A stretch of 64,000 nt of DNA from Bryoerythrophyllum caledonicum (Eukaryota > Streptophyta > Bryopsida > Pottiales > Pottiaceae), in the NCBI GenBank assembly GCA_963971425.1, contig OZ020520.1, positions 26,440,724 to 26,504,723 of the forward strand. The letters are read 5' to 3'. The notes below the pieces were generated by a model. It did not search any database, was not told the DNA's origin, and saw nothing but the letters and a program-made list of their open reading frames with translations. A program made the position numbers and the translations under genes. Position 1 is the first letter of the stretch. Each line of letters starts with the position of its first letter. Positions 60,544-64,000 of the stretch are shown in pieces.

Positions 60544-60870
60544 AAGGGGCGGGCGCGTGCCTTCAGACCGCGCGCGCAGCATTTGGGGCCGGGCGCGTAC
60601 CAATCTGGACCGGGCGCGTTCATGTAGGGCCGGACGCGTTCCAATTAGGGCCGGACGCGTACGATTTAGGGCCGGGCGAGTGCATACATGGCCGGGCGCA
60701 TACCCCTAAGGGCCTCGCACGTGCATTTCAGGGCCGGGCGCGTACCGTCAAGGTCGGGCGCGTACCGTTAGGGGCCGGGCCCGCAGCGTCACGGGCCTGG
60801 CGCGTTCCATTGTAGGTCGCGCGCGCACCTGCCTATCGGCCGCGCCCGATTAGGGGCCGTGCGCGCGCGA
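60544..60870 (+). repeat. GGCCGGGCGCG repeat array, first block
   Basis: About 12-14 degenerate units of 25-32 bp, each starting GGGCCGGGCGCGT followed by a variable 12-18 bp AT-containing spacer. It lies downstream (3') of the hAT transposase ORFs, between them and the methyltransferase gene. Confidence 0.85.
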
Positions 60871-61125
60871 TCGAACACTGCGTGTACCCCTCAAAGGGGC
60901 TGAGGTTTAGAGAATGTGAAAGAATTCAATTGTACCAGGGTGCTCTAACATTAAAATTATTTATTTCAATATGGTGCTTTCATGAATGGGCACTCTCAAC
61001 ACCAAGTACATAGTTTTAAAACCGCAGTGCTATTGTACCATGCTATCACCACACCACTAAAGTCACTTTTAACTTGTAGTACCCTCATGTCCGTCATTTT
61101 TTAATCATCTGAGCTTGAGAATTCT

Positions 61126-62611
61126 TCATTGTGTTTTCGCTTTTCGTTTTGATCGGCGAACATTTTGGGGAAGAGAAAGCCCACGAAGCACCACCGTATT
61201 GTCGCCAGGTACCTCATCGCAATCCTCATCGTCTCCATCATCGCCCGATGATGAGAAGTTCTCCGCTGCATTTTCCAAGACTGGTGCCACGTACTCCTCA
61301 ATCTCTGAGGCCAAGTTTCGTAATTGTAGCTCGGCTCCAGTAGTTGATGCGGCATTCACAAGTCGTTTTATTCGGATATTCTTCCTTTTCTCTGTTACTC
61401 CATCCATGTTTTTGGAGTGGTTGCCTTTGGCCCCAATGACTCTCTCCGAGGTTCCACTTCGCCAAGGTCCCGTGAAGAAAGGGAGAGTACCATTGTTCTC
61501 GCCCCTCCGTGTCCCAAAATGGCTGCTCATAGTAGAGGACCCAACCCTCGCGGAGGGAAGTTGTGGGGTTAGTATTGCACGCTCCACACCACCATTTGGG
61601 CCGAGTGCGCTACGGTGGACGGGTGGCCGAACTATTGTTGAAGAGGTCTTTTTCTTTACACGTAAAAGAGTTCTTCCGATCGATGCGGTACTTTGATCAC
61701 GGGGCCACCGAAACAAATCTTGTAGTGGCATGTCTTCCTCTGAGTCCGGTTCTATTGCTTGAGGCAAAACCGGAGAGCTTCTCACAACTTCAATGGACCC
61801 CGTGGTGGCCATTGGCTCATGGGATTCATTATTGTTTCCACCACTGCTCACTTCGTTCCATCGTGAGGAAATGTATCGTTTGCTGCAATGCCAATGCCAT
61901 GACCGTTGAGTTCAGGGCCATCGCCACTAGAAGGGTCCGAGGCGCTAGAGCCGTTTGAGTTGGGAGACTGATTCTCCGAGATGTTGTCATCTCCATCAAG
62001 ATTGCCCCCCAATGCCGACCCATCTTCGTCTGCCCTAGCTTCTTTGGCACGGTCTTCACCCGATAATTCTACTATGGTATGGACTGCCGCTCCGTCGACA
62101 TCATCAAACACAAAAGGATCCACTGGGTCACTGTGGACGTTGTGAAAATGGTCATGTAGTGCATCTCCACCGTGCTCGTTGTTTGCAGAGTTGTCCCTAG
62201 GTGGGCTATGATCAGACACGGGGTTGTTGTCACCGGCAAGGTCTTCCCAATCGCCGCCCATCCAGTTATAACCCTCATCATCCGACTCCAAACCCTCGTC
62301 CTCTGTGTTTGAAGGAAGTCCCCCATCTGGATCAGACTCCTCCGAATGCACATTCTCCTCATACCATCGAATCGGGTCTGGACGAGCACGTTCTCGGAGC
62401 AATCGACTATTCGTGTAGATGTAAACCAAATCTTCCGCTTTCTGCACTCCCAAGCGATTTTGGCTCTTACTATGCACGAACGAATACATGCTCCAATTAC
62501 GCTCACATGACGAGGCCGAGCAGGTTTGTGCTAGTATATGCTTCGCAATGATAGGCAATGATTGCCCGCCCACGCGGTTCCACCATTGGTGAGGCAAGAG
62601 GTTGTTGTTTT
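61126..62611 (-). pseudogene. hAT transposase C-terminal part (hATC dimerisation domain) plus acidic and basic tail
   Basis: The frame from 62611 down to 61848 contains WWNRVGGQSLPIIAKHILAQ, TCSASSCERNWSMYSFVHSK and NRLGVQKAEDLVYIYTNSRL, the diagnostic hATC block, followed by a long Asp/Glu-rich region. The frame stops at 61848, but a GTGAGC donor-like site just before it could splice to the 241-codon frame at 61851-61126. That frame ends in a basic patch (VRRSKRKAKTQ) and includes EKRKNIRIKRL. The catalytic DDE part would lie upstream, in or beyond the assembly gap. It could be intact; I mark it as a pseudogene because the N-terminal part is not visible and neighbours are decayed. Confidence 0.75.
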
Positions 62612-62811
62612 NNNNNNNNNNNNNNNNNNNNNNNNNNNNNNNNNNNNNNNNNNNNNNNNNNNNNNNNNNNNNNNNNNNNNNNNNNNNNNNNNNNNNNNNN
62701 NNNNNNNNNNNNNNNNNNNNNNNNNNNNNNNNNNNNNNNNNNNNNNNNNNNNNNNNNNNNNNNNNNNNNNNNNNNNNNNNNNNNNNNNNNNNNNNNNNNN
62801 NNNNNNNNNNN
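62612..62811. other. assembly gap (200 N)
   Basis: Exactly 200 Ns, a typical fixed-size scaffold gap, so the true length is unknown. It sits at the edge of the GGCCGGGCGCG array and removes part of the hAT gene, probably because the GC-rich repeat could not be assembled. Confidence 0.99.
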
Positions 62812-63285
62812 TGTGAGGCCGGGCGCGCGCGAATAGGGGCCGGGCGTGTGCATTTTGGGGCCGGGCGTGCACTCTTTGGGGCCGGGCGCGCGCGAATGGG
62901 GGCCTGGCGCGTACGAATAGTGACAGTGCGCGCGCGAATGGTGACCGGGTGCGTGCGCTCTGAGGCCGGGCGCGCGCAAATAGTGGCTGGGCACGTGCGC
63001 TGTGGGGCCGGGCGCGTGCCTTTTGAGGCCGGGCGTGCACTCTTTGGGGCCGGGCGCGCGCGAATGGGGGCCTGGCGCGTACGAATAGTGACAGTGCGGG
63101 CACGAATGGAGACCGGGCGCGCTTGAACAGTGGCCGGGCGCGTGCGCTGTGGGGCCGGGTGCGCGCGAATGGGGGCCTGGCGCGTACGAATAGTGACAGT
63201 GCGCGCACGAATGGAGACCGGGCGCGCTTGAACAGTGGCCGGGCGCGTGCGCTGTGGAGCCGGGTGCGCGCGAACAGGGACCGTG
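62812..63285 (+). repeat. GGCCGGGCGCG repeat array, second block
   Basis: About 15-17 units of 27-32 bp with the same GGCCGGGCGCG core as 60544-60870. A higher-order unit (GTGCACTCTTTGGGGCCGGG onward, through GGCCTGGCGCGTACGAATAG and GTGACAGTGCG) is repeated two to three times at about 62870, 63040 and 63160, so the block has grown by local duplication. Open frames across it are compositional artefacts. Confidence 0.9.
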
Positions 63286-63474
63286 GAAAGTTCCTATCTT
63301 GCAGACCGAATTATCTTCAAACTAATTTCAATGTTTCAAAAGAGATGCAAGAATTCGGTCAATGCTTTAAAGATGTCCTTATATTTATATTGCACATGGA
63401 AATTTCGCAACATACAAAATGGTTACAAATGCTACGCTTTCATCTTGCATTCTATTTGCATGTACTCCACTTCA

Positions 63475-63941
63475 TCACGCATCGGCTCTACTTGGTTCAC
63501 CACTTCCTGAGGCCCTATCATCCAACAATTTACGAGCCGCTCGCGTCCTCCGGTGAGGCCCATCCGCGTTTACCAGAGCACGTAACATTTTGGAGTTCTG
63601 AAGTGCTTTGAGAGTCTTCATAGTCGCCGGACTATGTTCCTCAAGAAGGAAATCAATAGCTTCCTCCTTCCAAATTTCCTTCCATTGCGATTCTTCCCAT
63701 TGCAATGCATTGCGAAGGTCAAGATCAGTGGCCTCTCCCAATTCTGAGACCACACGTCCCTAGTGATTCCATAGTTTCCCATCTGGACGTCGCCCGAATT
63801 GAAATACCTTCCGCCTAACATCCCAATATCCGCCCATGACTTGGTAGAAGAAGTTCCGTTTACCAACATGGTCCGCGGTGGTTCCCGATATGAGCTTGTT
63901 AGCCACTCGTACAATTTCTTGGTGGTCATTTTCCCAACCAA
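63475..63941 (-). pseudogene. upstream ORF fragment of the hAT element
   Basis: Two overlapping minus-strand frames look like pieces of one protein: TTKKLYEWLTSSYREPPRTM and GGRYFNSGDVQMGNYGI in one, then NALQWEESQWKEIWKEEAID, DFLLEEHSPATMKTLKAL and a stop at 63475 in the other. Composition is protein-like (Trp, Glu and Lys-rich helices). I do not recognise a domain. It may be an N-terminal exon of the hAT transposase or a separate accessory gene of the element. Confidence 0.4.
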
Positions 63942-64000
63942 ATTGCGTGCTTACACTAGACCTATGTAGTTGGTGGCACTACGCACGCCAATTCCACACC

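Larger units (their letters stand above)
54931..64000 (-). mobile_element. large hAT element (left end only in window) carrying transposase and DNA methyltransferase-like gene
   Basis: It starts with GCAGGAATGCTAGAATGTGA and GTGAGC repeats, the same terminal repeat as the 1.7-kb hAT element, and interrupts the MULE-like ORF. The next 200 bp match the inverted right end of that small element, and both share CTCCTCGGTACC palindromes. Minus-strand genes follow inward: a methyltransferase-like gene (56.3-60.0 kb) and a hAT transposase (61.1-62.6 kb, continuing upstream). The other terminus is outside the window. That all of this is one element, not nested ones, is inference. Confidence 0.5.

Noticed and set aside
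62558..63208. Arg/Ala/Gly-rich ORFs up to 225 codons across the gap
   Set aside because: They are translations of the GGCCGGGCGCG repeat and of Ns; the same composition appears in several frames.
1..64000. tRNA, rRNA or snoRNA genes
   Set aside because: I looked for B-box-like GGTTCRANTCC and conserved rRNA blocks on both strands and found no convincing candidate; a covariance-model scan would be needed to exclude them.

Overview
This is a nuclear plant window. Genes are split by short GT-AG introns (mostly 60-500 nt), the proteins are plant-specific (a chloroplast import GTPase, a plant subtilase, a chloroplast-targeted reductase), and no bacterial operon features are seen. Compact genes beside very divergent, TE-rich DNA suggest a seed-free land plant (moss-like, possibly another bryophyte, lycophyte or fern). 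I cannot fix the species.

Layout. 1-22 kb is a gene-dense segment whose exon chains close in frame: TOC34 (+, 2118-5259), an ERGIC3/Erv46-like cargo receptor (-, 6186-9606), an ERGIC2/Erv41-like partner (+, 14695-17370), a GT47 exostosin-type glycosyltransferase (+, 18119-20181) and a plastid-targeted atypical SDR (-, 20453-22130). From 22 kb to the end the window is nested mobile DNA, interrupted only by one intact intronless subtilase gene (-, 39569-41560) that lacks the usual PA insert.

Mobile region. (1) A decayed element with a zinc-knuckle-like ORF and a Ulp1/C48-type protease (about 24.1-30.8 kb), split by a 1.7-kb non-autonomous hAT element with 8-bp target duplications. (2) A 7.6-kb element with terminal inverted repeats (31660-39299) holding a MULE-like transposase relic, a palindrome array and a fold-back hairpin. 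(3) A region with a private palindrome and a 106-bp tandem array (42.5-45.9 kb). (4) A LINE-like retroelement (RNase H plus a PD-(D/E)XK-like domain), split by a CACTA element. (5) A second MULE-like pseudogene (52.3-54.9 kb). (6) Inserted in that, one end of a large hAT element running to the window edge. It carries a hAT transposase and, downstream on the same strand, a beta-class DNA N6/N4 methyltransferase-like gene with a C-terminal nuclear-localisation-like signal.

Most unusual signals. The first is the hAT-linked methyltransferase. The second is that nearly every element family here carries its own short, mostly palindromic motif in arrays: GGTGCC-GACATC-GGCACC, TCTCGGCACCGAGA, CTCCTCGGTACCGAG, GATGTCT, GGCCGGGCGCG and AGTGTTACA. 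This resembles family-specific binding sites for transposase or anti-silencing proteins. Most TE genes carry stops or frameshifts, so they are relics in this copy.
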